NCBI RefSeq assembly: GCF_048128805.1
Contig: NC_136000.1
Location: 23,946,446-24,010,445 of the forward strand
Length of the DNA stretch: 64,000 nt
From: Centroberyx gerrardi
Lineage: Eukaryota; Chordata; Actinopteri; Beryciformes; Berycidae
Direction: 5' to 3'
Shown: positions 51,401 to 58,752 of the stretch, one piece after another
Layout of the letters: every line of letters starts with the position of its first letter
How positions within the stretch are numbered: the first letter of the stretch is position 1
Program-made: the position numbers and the translations under genes
The notes under the pieces: model-generated
Database searches by the model: none
Seen by the model: the letters and a program-made list of their open reading frames with translations, nothing else
Told to the model about the DNA's origin: nothing

Positions 51401-54400
51401 TACTATTGGGCTTGGCTAAATCCACGTCTGGGAAACAATCCATTAACGACACCATAGAAATGCTGCTGTGAGATAGATTCAACGCAGCATGTCTTTGGCC
51501 AAAGCCTGCTGTCCCAACAGCACCCTGCTGCGCATCCAACTACTCAAAACGTGCATTCTCATTTATCGCCTTCCTGACAAGCCACATATTTGTCTTCAAT
51601 GCGGTGCAAAATTAATTTTCTGTGAGACAGCTTAACATTCTGAGAGAAATGGGAATGGCTTCTGTCCAGGCCCCTCGGACATCAAATCGGAAGAATTAAT
51701 TTCCATCACCTCAGCAGGGAGGAGGAGAGAAAAAAAAAAGAGAAATAAGATTTCATTTGAATCATTAATGGATTAGAACTAATTTCCAATGGCAGCAGCA
51801 AGGTGCTGATGGGACAGTTTTTAATTTATATCGAACCTTTCAGCGGTTAGCGGAGAGATGCTATGTGATGATTGACTGACACAATCACTCCATGGTATCT
51901 TGTCAGCTCATTATCAAAGCCTTTAATCAGATGCTGTCAGCTGGCATTAGGCCTTCATCCCTACCTGACGCTGTTGGCAGACTCCTGGGTCTCTGTCTTA
52001 GGCGCCTTGACCTGACGTGAAAGGAAGGCAGTGGGGGAAATACATTACAGCTCAGCACACAACTGCACAACATCTAGTAAAACATAGATGCAAGGACATG
52101 CACAATGACGATTTATGCATGTATGGAGACTGTGTTCGCACTTGCACATAAATAAACAAAAATACATGCATGTGGCATCCTCCAGGGCTGTTGATGAGTA
52201 TATTTACATGCATACTAATAATCCCACCTTAATCTGATTAAGGCAATACTTATTGAAATTGTTATGTCCTTTACCTGGTTGTCTTAATTGGAGTAAGGTC
52301 ATAATCAGAGTAAATATAATACTGTTAACACAGCTCGATTTCTGCTCAATCTTTCAATTTATTGGGGCATGTAAACGCCTTAATCAGATTTATTTGTTTT
52401 TTTTTCAAACTGGGCACGTCAATGGTTGTGAGACAAAGTAACCTGGATGTTGTATTTCCAAAGCAAACAGCATGGTGCAGCGGAGTGGCAAGCAGTAGAC
52501 TGATAATTAAATGAATCGACATAAACCAAGTTCTGTCAGCACAACTCACGTATTGATATTAATACATTTATTATGGTTATGATATAATAGGTTTGGTTTT
52601 GGCGGAATAGATCTGCTTTTATAGCTTGCTGCTGCACATGCATAAGCTTAGACTGGGAGAACATGACCCCCCATGTAGAACATAAAGGCAGATCTAAGCA
52701 GGTGGAGCTGGGGGGGGGGGGGGGGGGGGGGAGTTAACAAGAACATGGCAGCTCAACGTAGCAGGAGTAGCAGTCTGGAAGACAGCTGACTCGGTGAGTA
52801 TTTGTCATTTAAAAGGTTTAACATTAGGGAATGTGAATGATGATTGGTTCACTTGAAAAAGCGTGCACTGTAGACCAATCAGCTGAAGCCAGGTAGAGTT
52901 TCCTGACTGAACTTGCATTGCTCATTTATTAGAGAAATCGTGTTACTTCAAACTATGTAAACATTGTAATGGAAATATTGGCTTAAGCCGATTGCTCCCA
53001 GTAATCTGAGAATTGGTGGGCATGTAAACGTACTCAGTGAAGGTTGTTGGATCAAATAGCATGGGGATTACCCACTGCGACAAAGGCTGTTGCACATAGC
53101 TGTGAGACAGTGTGGGCTGGGGTCAGTGGGTAACTGAGGCTCGAATGTTCACCCATTTGGTACGCTTATTCCAGACAGGACAAAATTTATGGATGTGCTC
53201 ACATGACCATCACAAGCCCTCTCCTGGTGACACTTATCCTATGTCACCCAGAGAGGGCGACTGACACTGAATTTTCATCACAATGTACTAAATTGGGGTC
53301 AGCCTAAATGGGACATCTGGTCAGATTTTAGCCATGTCTAGCTCTGTGCAACAAAGACAGTGTGAGAGAAAGTGAGTGATTTACCCTCTTCTGGGCCTTC
53401 CCATTGTCCGTTTTCTCTGTAGATCTGCTTGGCTTTGCGCTGCTCATCGAAACAACAGGAGGTGGGAAATAGGGATGGAAATGAAACAAGATGTCACACA
53501 AGAGGAAAAGCTTGTTAGTGATGCAGTATTTAGAACCGTCTCTAAACAGGTGAGGAAATACGGTACATATATAAGAACTGCAAGTAGATTTCGCATACGT
53601 CAGCTCTGCTATCCCTTTACTGTGACTGAATGCATCTCTCGGGGTCAGTTTTGGCTGCCTTCCTAATAAGTCTAGGCTTAGAGAGAGAGCAAATAATGCT
53701 GATGTTAGATTCATGCCTCTGCCTGGTTACTATCATTCCAGTCAGACAATGCCATAAAATGCCACCAGTCAGACAGGCAGTGTCCCAGAAGATCCCCTTA
53801 CAGCCTTGAACATGTCTCATTGGAGTTTGACCTTTCCACCCTTCAGGGGTACAAGAAAATTGAGCTGCAATTATTCCCACCCTAAGTCAGAATTTTTCAG
53901 AATCTTTCAGTGAGCATCCCAATCTGATATTTGATAGTAAGACAGTTAAGATAGTTGGCACTTTCATGCTTAGGCAAATTAGTTCCACCAGTCTTGTAGC
54001 TGAGGAGGGTACAGTTGATCCTTAATCAGTAATTCAGTCAGTGTGCCATGAAATAACATGAGGCTAGCTGTCACAGAGAGCTGCCTGCTCTACTGCGAGT
54101 AGCGCTTACAGGTGTCTATTCATCTCTCTGCTCTCATCAATTACACGAGCCAATGACAGATCACTCTGCATTCATTTGTCTGCTCACATATGCATGGTAA
54201 TAATAAACGCATCAGATATCAAGGTAAATTAATTTATTCATATGAAGATGGAGTACCCACTGTACTCAGCGTAATGAATGCATGCACTCACTGCCACCTA
54301 CCCACTCAACTACTCAGCCAGCGTAGCTTTCTCTCGAAAATACTTTTTTGTGCGTGTCCTTTGGCAGGTGCGCACACACACACACACTATAAGAGCTCTC

Positions 54401-54734
54401 CTCTCTCATTTGATGTATCACCGGTGCTAGTACCAGTTTTTATCTAAAGATGAATTTGTCACCACATTTGAGCATTTCAACAACATGAAAGGCAAGGTTA
54501 CAAGCTGGCTGTATGCAAGAGCAGGTTTTGATGTGTGGCCTCTGTTGATATTGAACAGATGCTGAATGTTCTGCAGTCAAGTGACATGCATAGATTATTC
54601 AGGCATTGCAGTAACTCAACAATTTTGGCAGAGTCACACAGGTATTTGATGATGGCACTTGACTGATGTTGATGGAATAATGATTAAGTGCTAGCTAAAT
54701 TGTGCATGTCAGCAAGTCAACCATTGTCTGTGTT

Positions 54735-54811
<77 letters not shown>

Positions 54812-54939
54812 TATACACTTCACCTCTTCTTGGTTGGATCCCCTCCGGCACCAGCTTTTTCATGATCACTCAGCCTCTTTAGTTTAGTTGCTTTGTGTTT
54901 GGCCTTCCCTTCTCCTTTGGCCTCCTTCTCTTTTCCCAT
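20743..54939 (-). CDS. top1: DNA topoisomerase I (type IB), complete, 19 coding exons
   Basis: Relaxes supercoiled DNA by nicking one strand through a 3'-phosphotyrosine link. Coding exons, from the start: 54939-54824, 53439-53385, 52011-51965, 49033-48914, 48661-48622, 48487-48357, 48214-48099, 46391-46270, 43820-43698, 43532-43345, 42379-42235, 35503-35360, 34664-34479, 29170-29102, 23967-23853, 23162-23035, 22767-22667, 21531-21382, 20845-20743. They total 2199 bases in one frame: 732 aa. Residues 1-170 are a Lys/Glu-rich leader ([18 protein letters not shown]; nuclear-type signals). Residues 171-about 600 are the core, then a linker (about 600-665) and the C-terminal domain. Catalytic Arg453, Lys497, Arg555, His597 and Tyr690 are all present (human 488, 532, 590, 632, 723). 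Camptothecin-contact residues Phe326, Arg329, Asp498 and Asn689 are kept. The leader is not mitochondrial in type, so a nuclear enzyme is favoured over TOP1MT; the exact fish paralogue is not settled. An in-frame TGA just upstream fixes the start. Confidence 0.96.
21253..21354 (-). pseudogene. Two decayed tandem copies of the end of top1 coding exon 18
   Basis: In the intron just downstream of the active-site exon, 21308-21354 translates (minus strand) as [14 protein letters not shown], against [14 protein letters not shown] in the exon. The catalytic Tyr position is Phe. A second copy at 21253-21290 reads LPGCISVAW followed by gtgaga, matching the exon end and its donor. Both keep the aligned donor region. 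They cannot be coding in their present form. Confidence 0.8.
21382..21531 (-). CDS. top1: top1 coding exon 18 (active-site Tyr)
   Basis: Residues 649-699: [40 protein letters not shown] and PRISVA. Tyr690 in SKLNYLDP is the nucleophile. Donor gtgagt. Two decayed copies of the exon end lie just downstream. Confidence 0.96.
22501..22655 (-). repeat. Decayed tandem copies of the top1 exon 17 donor region
   Basis: Three or four imperfect units (near 22501-22535, 22562-22596 and 22619-22653) resemble the exon 17 end and its donor. On the minus strand the units read roughly CCAAGCTACAG followed by aaataagtacc, against CCAAGCTGCAGAC followed by gtaagtacc in the exon. Confidence 0.7.
22667..22767 (-). 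CDS. top1: top1 coding exon 17 (linker)
   Basis: Residues 616-649, the coiled-coil linker: [20 protein letters not shown] to SPDPKLQ. Donor gtaagt. The intron immediately downstream has several decayed copies of the exon end and donor. Confidence 0.95.
23035..23162 (-). CDS. top1: top1 coding exon 16 (catalytic His)
   Basis: Residues 573-615: [20 protein letters not shown] and [12 protein letters not shown] with catalytic His597. Donor gtaaga. Confidence 0.95.
23853..23967 (-). CDS. top1: top1 coding exon 15 (catalytic Arg)
   Basis: Residues 535-573: [20 protein letters not shown], with catalytic Arg555 in [20 protein letters not shown]. Confidence 0.95.
25712..27362 (+). mobile_element. 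Tc1-like transposon relic, split by a hAT element
   Basis: 25712-25854 matches a Tc1-type transposase start ([20 protein letters not shown], the helix-turn-helix region). It resumes after the insertion (from 27161: atccagtaagcgccaggtc) and ends with the family terminal sequence gcacctaataaagtg...cagtgagtgta. The left terminal repeat and most of the transposase are lost. No intact protein is encoded. Confidence 0.8.
25855..27152. mobile_element. Non-autonomous hAT element inside the Tc1 relic
   Basis: 1298 bases with inverted ends TAGGGATGCACCGATCC. The target duplication caaaaaac is perfect on both sides (25847-25854 and 27153-27160). Removing the element and one duplicate restores the Tc1 sequence. 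The interior has a CpG-rich stretch (26600-27010) and no transposase. Confidence 0.92.
29102..29170 (-). CDS. top1: top1 coding exon 14
   Basis: 23 codons, [20 protein letters not shown] plus RLN, a conserved core segment. Acceptor cccag, donor gtgagt. Confidence 0.95.
29741..30630 (-). mobile_element. Internally deleted hAT element with transposase C-terminus
   Basis: Flanked by a perfect 8-bp duplication gtagcctg (29733-29740 and 30631-30638), with ends cagggtttctgtta and taacggaaacacag. On the minus strand it encodes part of a hAT transposase (see 30019-30303). Confidence 0.88.
30019..30470 (-). pseudogene. hAT transposase fragment (C-terminal dimerisation region)
   Basis: Minus-strand residues [20 protein letters not shown] and ARHIRIA-like sequence after it match the hAT C-terminal dimerisation domain (the SVPAERGFS signature). 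Upstream, another frame reads [20 protein letters not shown], so the gene is frame-shifted. No DDE catalytic part remains. Confidence 0.75.
32855..32945 (+). mobile_element. Possible LINE 3' tail
   Basis: gaatttccttgttgggacaa followed by taaaggtacttaactgaactgaac resembles a retroposon tail with a short terminal tandem repeat. Short and uncertain. Confidence 0.3.
33545..34115. repeat. Possible DNA-element relic
   Basis: Several related words (ttttacatgcatgg, gtttacatgcacc, catttacatgccacag, ttaagcgggttatgg) suggest an old inverted-repeat element. Ends not defined. Confidence 0.3.
34479..34664 (-). CDS. top1: top1 coding exon 13 (catalytic Arg and Lys)
   Basis: Residues 450-511: [20 protein letters not shown] with catalytic Arg453, and [19 protein letters not shown] with catalytic Lys497. 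The acceptor is unusual: eight C, eight A, then G before the exon. Confidence 0.95.
34716..34756. repeat. CACG tetranucleotide repeat in top1 intron
   Basis: Alternating purine-pyrimidine (gcac)n run 50 bases upstream of exon 13; a CpG-rich, Z-DNA-prone tract. Confidence 0.9.
35360..35503 (-). CDS. top1: top1 coding exon 12
   Basis: Residues 402-449: [20 protein letters not shown] to [12 protein letters not shown]. Donor gtctgg is weak but frame and family sequence fix it. The preceding 6.7-kb intron holds the Penelope-like element. Confidence 0.95.
35890..35936. repeat. AC microsatellite
   Basis: About 23 AC units. Confidence 0.95.
37212..38402. mobile_element. Non-autonomous hAT element in the left Penelope arm
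   Basis: Inverted ends ggggtgtcacgatt, with subterminal tcgattttcgattt repeats at both sides, about 1.19 kb. The right flank is an AT run, so the target duplication cannot be read. No transposase frame. Confidence 0.85.
38403..38440. repeat. AT microsatellite at a hAT right edge
   Basis: About 18 AT units directly at the right end of the 37212 hAT element. Confidence 0.9.
38790..39400 (+). pseudogene. Penelope-like coding remnant (post-RT linker and GIY-YIG endonuclease)
   Basis: In shifting frames: [12 protein letters not shown] then KHW-like HWHG, then [13 protein letters not shown]; then [17 protein letters not shown] Cys motif and [20 protein letters not shown] followed by [14 protein letters not shown], the GIY-YIG signature of Penelope elements. 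Stops and a poly-C run (38964-38977) break it. The reverse-transcriptase catalytic part is absent. Confidence 0.8.
39554..40820. mobile_element. Non-autonomous hAT element in the right Penelope arm
   Basis: Ends tagggctgaaacgatt and the inverse agctgcagcccta, 1267 bases, flanked by a perfect duplication atatgatc (39546-39553 and 40821-40828). Subterminal words are ctcgattactaaaa and similar. It contains a further repeat-like stretch at 39788-39900 (ttggcgactttgtcgctag). Confidence 0.92.
41997..42040 (-). pseudogene. Decayed copy of the end of top1 coding exon 11
   Basis: The minus strand reads [10 protein letters not shown] followed by gtaagg, against [11 protein letters not shown] followed by gtaacc in the exon about 200 bases upstream in the gene. 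Confidence 0.6.
42235..42379 (-). CDS. top1: top1 coding exon 11
   Basis: Residues 353-401: [20 protein letters not shown] and [19 protein letters not shown] decayed copy of its 3' end lies about 200 bases downstream at 41997-42040. Confidence 0.95.
42390..42421. repeat. GT microsatellite next to top1 exon 11
   Basis: About 16 GT units, 11 bases upstream of the exon acceptor (minus strand reads CA). Confidence 0.92.
43345..43532 (-). CDS. top1: top1 coding exon 10
   Basis: Residues 291-353, with the DNA-contacting motif [20 protein letters not shown] (Phe326 and Arg329 equal human Phe361 and Arg364) and PEDVIINCS. Confidence 0.95.
43698..43820 (-). CDS. top1: top1 coding exon 9
   Basis: Residues 250-290: [20 protein letters not shown] to NMSKEEKL. 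Donor gtgagg. Confidence 0.95.
46270..46391 (-). CDS. top1: top1 coding exon 8
   Basis: Residues 209-249, including [20 protein letters not shown] and FFKDWRK, strongly conserved in type IB enzymes. Confidence 0.95.
47280..47530. repeat. Possible interspersed repeat
   Basis: Contains gtgccttgctcaagggcat, a word very common in fish interspersed repeats. Family not assigned. Confidence 0.35.
48099..48214 (-). CDS. top1: top1 coding exon 7
   Basis: Residues 170-209: [20 protein letters not shown] and [18 protein letters not shown], the start of the core domain. Donor gtcagt. Confidence 0.95.
48357..48487 (-). CDS. top1: top1 coding exon 6
   Basis: Residues 127-170: [20 protein letters not shown] then a Glu/Lys helix ending QNRWRW, the start of the conserved core. 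The donor (gttcgg) is weak but is the only GT that restores the conserved WWEEEKY. Confidence 0.88.
48622..48661 (-). CDS. top1: top1 coding exon 5 (40-base micro-exon)
   Basis: Only 40 bases, encoding [13 protein letters not shown]. The reading frame is fixed by exons 4 and 6. Acceptor ctgcag, donor gtaaat. Confidence 0.8.
48914..49033 (-). CDS. top1: top1 coding exon 4
   Basis: Residues 73-113. Contains acidic [10 protein letters not shown] followed by [10 protein letters not shown], a likely nuclear localisation signal. Acceptor tttag, donor gtaaat. Confidence 0.85.
49034..51964 (-). other. top1: top1 intron 3 to 4
   Basis: AT-rich non-coding sequence. No element or exon recognised apart from a T run near 50971-50986. 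Confidence 0.5.
51965..52011 (-). CDS. top1: top1 coding exon 3
   Basis: 47 bases encoding [15 protein letters not shown] plus 2 bases of a Ser codon. Acceptor cgtcag, donor gtaggg. Polar leader sequence, poorly conserved. Confidence 0.8.
52196..53037. mobile_element. Non-autonomous DNA element with long imperfect inverted ends
   Basis: The left end gagtatatttacatgcatac and the reverse complement of the right end (gagtacgtttacatgcccac) match over about 40 bases. About 840 bases, no coding capacity seen. A 22-base G run lies inside (52710-52731). Confidence 0.6.
52710..52731. repeat. Poly-G run
   Basis: 22 consecutive G, a possible quadruplex on the non-template strand of top1. Confidence 0.9.
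53385..53439 (-). CDS. top1: top1 coding exon 2
   Basis: Encodes residues 39-57 ([18 protein letters not shown]), part of the disordered leader. The acceptor is a tandem gagcag; use of the first AG would add one Ser (exon to 53442). Donor gtaaat. Confidence 0.8.
54738..54807. repeat. CT then AC microsatellite beside top1 exon 1
   Basis: CT units to about 54772, then AC units, ending 16 bases from the donor of the first coding exon. Confidence 0.95.
54824..54939 (-). CDS. top1: top1 coding exon 1 (start codon)
   Basis: Starts ATG at 54939-54937, with TGA in frame two codons upstream. Encodes [19 protein letters not shown] and a short Lys/Asp/Gly-rich run. It ends AAGAG|gtgaag. A tacag acceptor lies 7 bases upstream of the ATG, so a 5' UTR exon is expected. 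Confidence 0.88.
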
Positions 54940-55222
54940 CTCTCACCTGTACCTTAATAAAGCACACTGAAAATTATAGTCAGTCAAATAGTCAGCCAAA
55001 CAAGTTCAGTGTTGACAATGTATAAATACTACTTTGGAAAATGTAATGCCAGGCTCGGAAACCGTCGTTGGCCTCCAATTAGCTAACCGTTAGTTAGCTA
55101 AAGTTAGCCATCGCCAGGCTGATCAATTAGCTATTATCCCTAATTCCGCATGACCAACAGAACATGACATTACACTTTTGTAACAGTTACTGCCATTCCA
55201 CAATGTCACACGATATGCTCAC

Positions 55223-55345
55223 CAGTTATGGTGTCTTGGCAAATATCGGCTTACTTTCTCATGTGAAAAAATAAGCTAGCGTTAACCACTTTTTGTTGAC
55301 TTGACGAAGAGATTGAACTCTCGCCCGGACCCGAGCCTTGCTAGC
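55223..55345 (-). other. top1: Possible 5' UTR exon and promoter of top1
   Basis: The ATG exon starts at an acceptor, so an upstream exon is needed. A minus-strand donor CTG|gtgagc lies at 55223/55222, and the sequence to about 55345 has several CpG sites (ctcgcccggacccgag). The start site is not known. Confidence 0.35.
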
Positions 55346-55470
55346 TGGCTGAGTCGTGTGGCGTCTATTCCAGCTGAATTCTGATTGGCTGAGAAAGTCC
55401 CAAGAGTTGCCAGGTAAGGTGATGTGAAAATAAGGATTTGTAACGAGCATGTGTGTTTAATGTATATATG

Positions 55471-55511
<41 letters not shown>

Positions 55512-55626
55512 CGTTTGACATGGAATGAGTTTCAATGCAGTTAGAGTATGTTGGATCAACAAGAACTGAATTAGAGTTAGAAGCCGTGAATTAACAGGTG
55601 GTCCGCCGAGGGAGCACTACCTAAGG

Positions 55627-55776
55627 ATGGATATGGTGTTCTTGATTCTCGGTATGTGGCTGTTAGTCACAGCAAGGAGACAGATTTTATTTCAGAAGAG
55701 GCTGAAGGCAGCAAGACGAAAGGCTGCTGCAAAAAACAGGAGAGTTTGGGAAATCCTACAAAGGCGACGCAAGAGG
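55627..55776 (+). CDS. Small basic open frame ending at a splice donor (possible transposase exon)
   Basis: 50 codons from ATG to AAGAGG|gtaagc: a hydrophobic start (MDMVFLILGMWLLVTARRQI) then a strongly basic stretch (KRLKAARRKAAAKNRR). The arrangement resembles the N-terminal exon of fish Harbinger-type transposases, and a fish DNA-element end follows within 400 bases (55980-56115). No second exon was found. Family assignment is a guess; a host small exon is the alternative. Confidence 0.3.
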
Positions 55777-55979
55777 GTAAGCTAACCTGGTAGCTTACGT
55801 TAGTATGTTCGCGCAATGATGACGATTCTCTCTGACCAGTAGTCTGCAGTATTTTCACGTCACCTTTAAGTATCGCCTCAGCTCATACATCCATGGTATG
55901 CGCTGGGTGAGCAACTTTCATTGGAATGAATGGGCCGCCATCTTTGAATGCCTCATCCATAGTTTAATACATCCATGCC

Positions 55980-56115
55980 TCAGCTCGCTTGGAACCTCGA
56001 CGGAGGTGCTACCAAAAAAAGTACCAGGTACCTGGGACTTGCCCAATGGAAAACCAAAAAAGGAGAGTAGAGTCGAGTCGAGTTGAGCCGGTATCATGCG
56101 GTGGAAAAGCGGCAT
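55980..56115. mobile_element. Fish DNA-transposon end (Harbinger-like)
   Basis: Contains tcagctcgcttggaacc, gtaccaggtacctgg, a gagtcgagtcgag run and ggtggaaaagcggcata, an assembly familiar from a widespread fish DNA element. The other end was not located. Confidence 0.4.
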
Positions 56116-57143
56116 AAAACAGGAGATGTCAGTAGTCAAGTTGCCTGGCAGAATTGTGAACAGTTCAACCCAAGAATGATTTTCCCTTAAAAAATAGACA
56201 TGAATGTGTGTGAATAAATGTGTGCAGTAGAAATATGTTTTTACAATCCCATAAATCATCTCGCGACCACTGACTCCTGGGTCCACTGATAACCACTGGC
56301 CTAGGGCAACATTGGACTGAGGAGATCTGTTAGTGGAGGTTTATCATTATGAAGGGTGATAAGTGACAAAACTCAGAGCAGCATACATTATTGTCCGTAC
56401 TCAGACATGATTTTGACGAAACTTGGAGGGATGATGCACTATGTTACAGCTTAAAAGAGTGGTGGTTGTGCTGTAATTAAATAAAAAAATTGAAAGGCCA
56501 TACTACACCACCAGTCCGATTTTAATGAAACTCGGAGGGATGGTGCATTTTGTTACTGATTAGCCCAAGGGGTGCTTGCAAAATTTTGTGGGAGGTGACA
56601 CATTTACTGTGCCCTCGTATGATTGTTGTTTTGTAAATGGAAAAAAAAAATGCAATACATATTTACAGCATTGTGTGTGTGTGTGTGTGTGTGTGTGTGA
56701 GCGAGAGAGAGAGAGAGAAGTAGGGAGAGGGAAAGTGAGAATGGACTGACAGTTCAGACTGTGAAAAGACTGTGTAACAGGCTACTGAATTTAATTGCTA
56801 AACAGTGGCAGCATATTTTAACTGTTAAGCATTATCTCATATTGTGAATAATATGGTGAACAAATGACATGCAAAGTCTCAAACATGCAAAGTGCATGAA
56901 TGGAATGGGAACAGGCAGTGAAGCATGATCTCTCAGTCTAAGGCTAAGCTCTGGTAGGCCAAGCCTCATCATATCGGGTTCATGATCCAGTCTGTGATGT
57001 TCTCCCCAGCCCAGCAGCGTCTTTTACTGAGGCAGGGGTAAATCACCATCAAGCCCCCTGTGCCCCAGAGAAGGAACGCTGGAGCTTATCCCCAGCTGTT
57101 GTTCAAAAGCCCTGGGAGAGGGACATCAGTGTCAAAACTATAG

Positions 57144-57245
57144 GGTTTTGATGGCCGATACCGATACCAGTATTCCTACTGGACCTACCGATAGCCAGTA
57201 TTTTTTTTGCCGATATTCAATATCTTTGAATTTGACCATCCTGGG
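57144..57245. mobile_element. hAT-like end fragment
   Basis: gatggccgataccgatacc and gccgatattcaatatc resemble the subterminal repeats of the hAT element at 25855-27152. No matching second end was found. Confidence 0.35.
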
Positions 57246-57726
57246 TTTCACTGAAACCCATGGATAATGAAATTCTTTTTGAGTTGACAGGTCCTTAATG
57301 CAGGGTGACCCAGCCCATATATACAATGGTAGGGGAAATGCTGGGATACCCGCTGATTCATCAGTTTCTTGTCAAAAAGAGAATTATTTAGGATACATAT
57401 GGTCAAAAAAAAGAGTAAGCATTTTTTTGTTGATGTTGTTGTAGTTTTGCTCCATGGTATTAGGACTGTTCCACTTGAAGGGCTTACACAATTTGGTCTA
57501 CCAACGTCAAACTTGATATCATCGTCTTTGAGTTTTGAAATGCTACTGAAAATGAAATGCACAGTTCAGTATTAGTAGTAGTAGTAGTAGTAGTATCAGA
57601 GTATTTAGTGATTCTGAGCATCCTGTGTGCCATGCCTCCAAATGGCCACTAGAGCAGATAGGGTAACCATGAGTGAGTAAATGAATATGCGAGTTAACTA
57701 CTTTCTGGATCCATGATGCTTCACAT

Positions 57727-57757
<31 letters not shown>

Positions 57758-58052
57758 AAAATAATAATAATAGTCGACACATGAGCTGTTCAGATTTTTT
57801 TAATGAGCTTCAAACATTAATTTTAAATGTATATTAATAATATATAATAACACTGGATTATGGATATGAAATAACACTCCAAAGCCTTCACTGAAAAAAA
57901 AAATAGCCAGTACACGGACACATGAAAATGGCACAAATTGTCAAACAAATCAATTAGGTTACATAAATTAATTAGATTTAGCGACTCAAAGGTTGCATGA
58001 AAGTAACATGAAAGTAAGCCTGTTTGTATACGTTATGATGAATAGGTCTACT

Positions 58053-58060
58053 GTATAAAT
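58053..58060 (+). promoter_or_regulatory. Possible TATA box of mlycd
   Basis: TATAAATA about 150 bases before the mlycd ATG, at a plausible distance for a start site near 58085. Based on the motif alone. Confidence 0.3.
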
Positions 58061-58206
58061 ATGAAACCTCATTGACTGTATACAGTAGTCTTTTAGTTGC
58101 ACTGTCTCTTTAAGAAACCCGGAAACGCTTGCCTTGTGTGTCCATCCGGTCTATCCTACTGGTCGCAGGTTCCAGAGTGAAACGAGAGCTGAGCTCCCAC
58201 CCGGCG

Positions 58207-58752
58207 ATGATATCTCACCATATAATCTGCACTCTGCGTAGCGGTGTGCGGTGCTGGCGACACCGAGCTGTCCTGAAAGCGGCTGTGGAGGCCTCGGACT
58301 TCAGCGGCGGGCGCTGCTACTCTACCCCGAGTCGTGGCGGTGTAACGGGCATGGAGGAGATACTGGCGAGGGTCGTTGCACCTTTACCCACATATGAGAC
58401 GAGAGACAAATCCCCCCCTCCCCCCGAATCAAACAGCGTGGAGTTCATGCACTTCTACAGGGGTCTGGACAAGGAACAGAAACTGGATTTACTGGGGAAG
58501 CTTTCGCAAGATTTCGGGGTGGATCACAAGAGTGTTTCCGAGCTCGCTTTGAAACTGTTGGACACTCAGCTGCGGGACTTGGCGACCATTTTGCAAGTAG
58601 AGGACAGGCTGCGGTACGGCTTGACTCCCCGTTATAAACAGTTGCTTAATCATATCAGCAGGGTCGAGGGGGGAGTTAAGTTTCTGGTGGATCTCCGAGC
58701 CGACGTGCTTGAAATAATCTCAGCCAAAGCGAGCGAAAGCGCACACATCAGG
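58207..58752 (+). CDS. mlycd: mlycd, malonyl-CoA decarboxylase, first coding exon (partial gene)
   Basis: Decarboxylates malonyl-CoA to acetyl-CoA and so relieves inhibition of fatty-acid import into mitochondria; known in mitochondria, peroxisomes and cytosol. This exon encodes 182 residues, phase 0, ending AGG|gtaaaa. The leader MISHHIICTLRSGVRCWRHR is basic with no acidic residues, as expected for a mitochondrial signal. The N-terminal helical domain follows: EEILARVVAPLPTYETRDKS, VEFMHFYRGLDKEQKLDLLG, LSQDFGVDHKSVSELALKLL, LQVEDRLRYGLTPRYKQLLN and GGVKFLVDLRADVLE, all matching MLYCD. The first ATG after an in-frame TAA (58111) is 58207. A second ATG at 58351 sits where the human protein has its internal start (Met40) for the non-mitochondrial form. 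The catalytic C-terminal domain and any C-terminal SKL lie beyond the window; no exon 2 was found before 64000. Confidence 0.94.

Larger units (their letters stand above)
55450..58050. other. Intergenic stretch between top1 and mlycd
   Basis: Holds an AT microsatellite (55477-55502), a small spliced-looking open frame (55627-55776), an element end near 55980-56115, a GT/GA microsatellite (56673-56719), a short fragment with hAT-like GCCGATACCGATACC at 57144-57190, and a TAG trinucleotide run (57571-57594). Confidence 0.5.

Noticed and set aside
20743..54939. Assignment as mitochondrial topoisomerase (TOP1MT)
   Set aside because: The leader is long, Lys/Glu-rich and has nuclear-type signals; no amphipathic basic presequence. 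A phylogeny could still change the paralogue name.
58129..58206. Upstream mlycd start at a TTG
   Set aside because: Not an ATG; the first ATG after the in-frame stop is 58207 and gives a sound mitochondrial leader.
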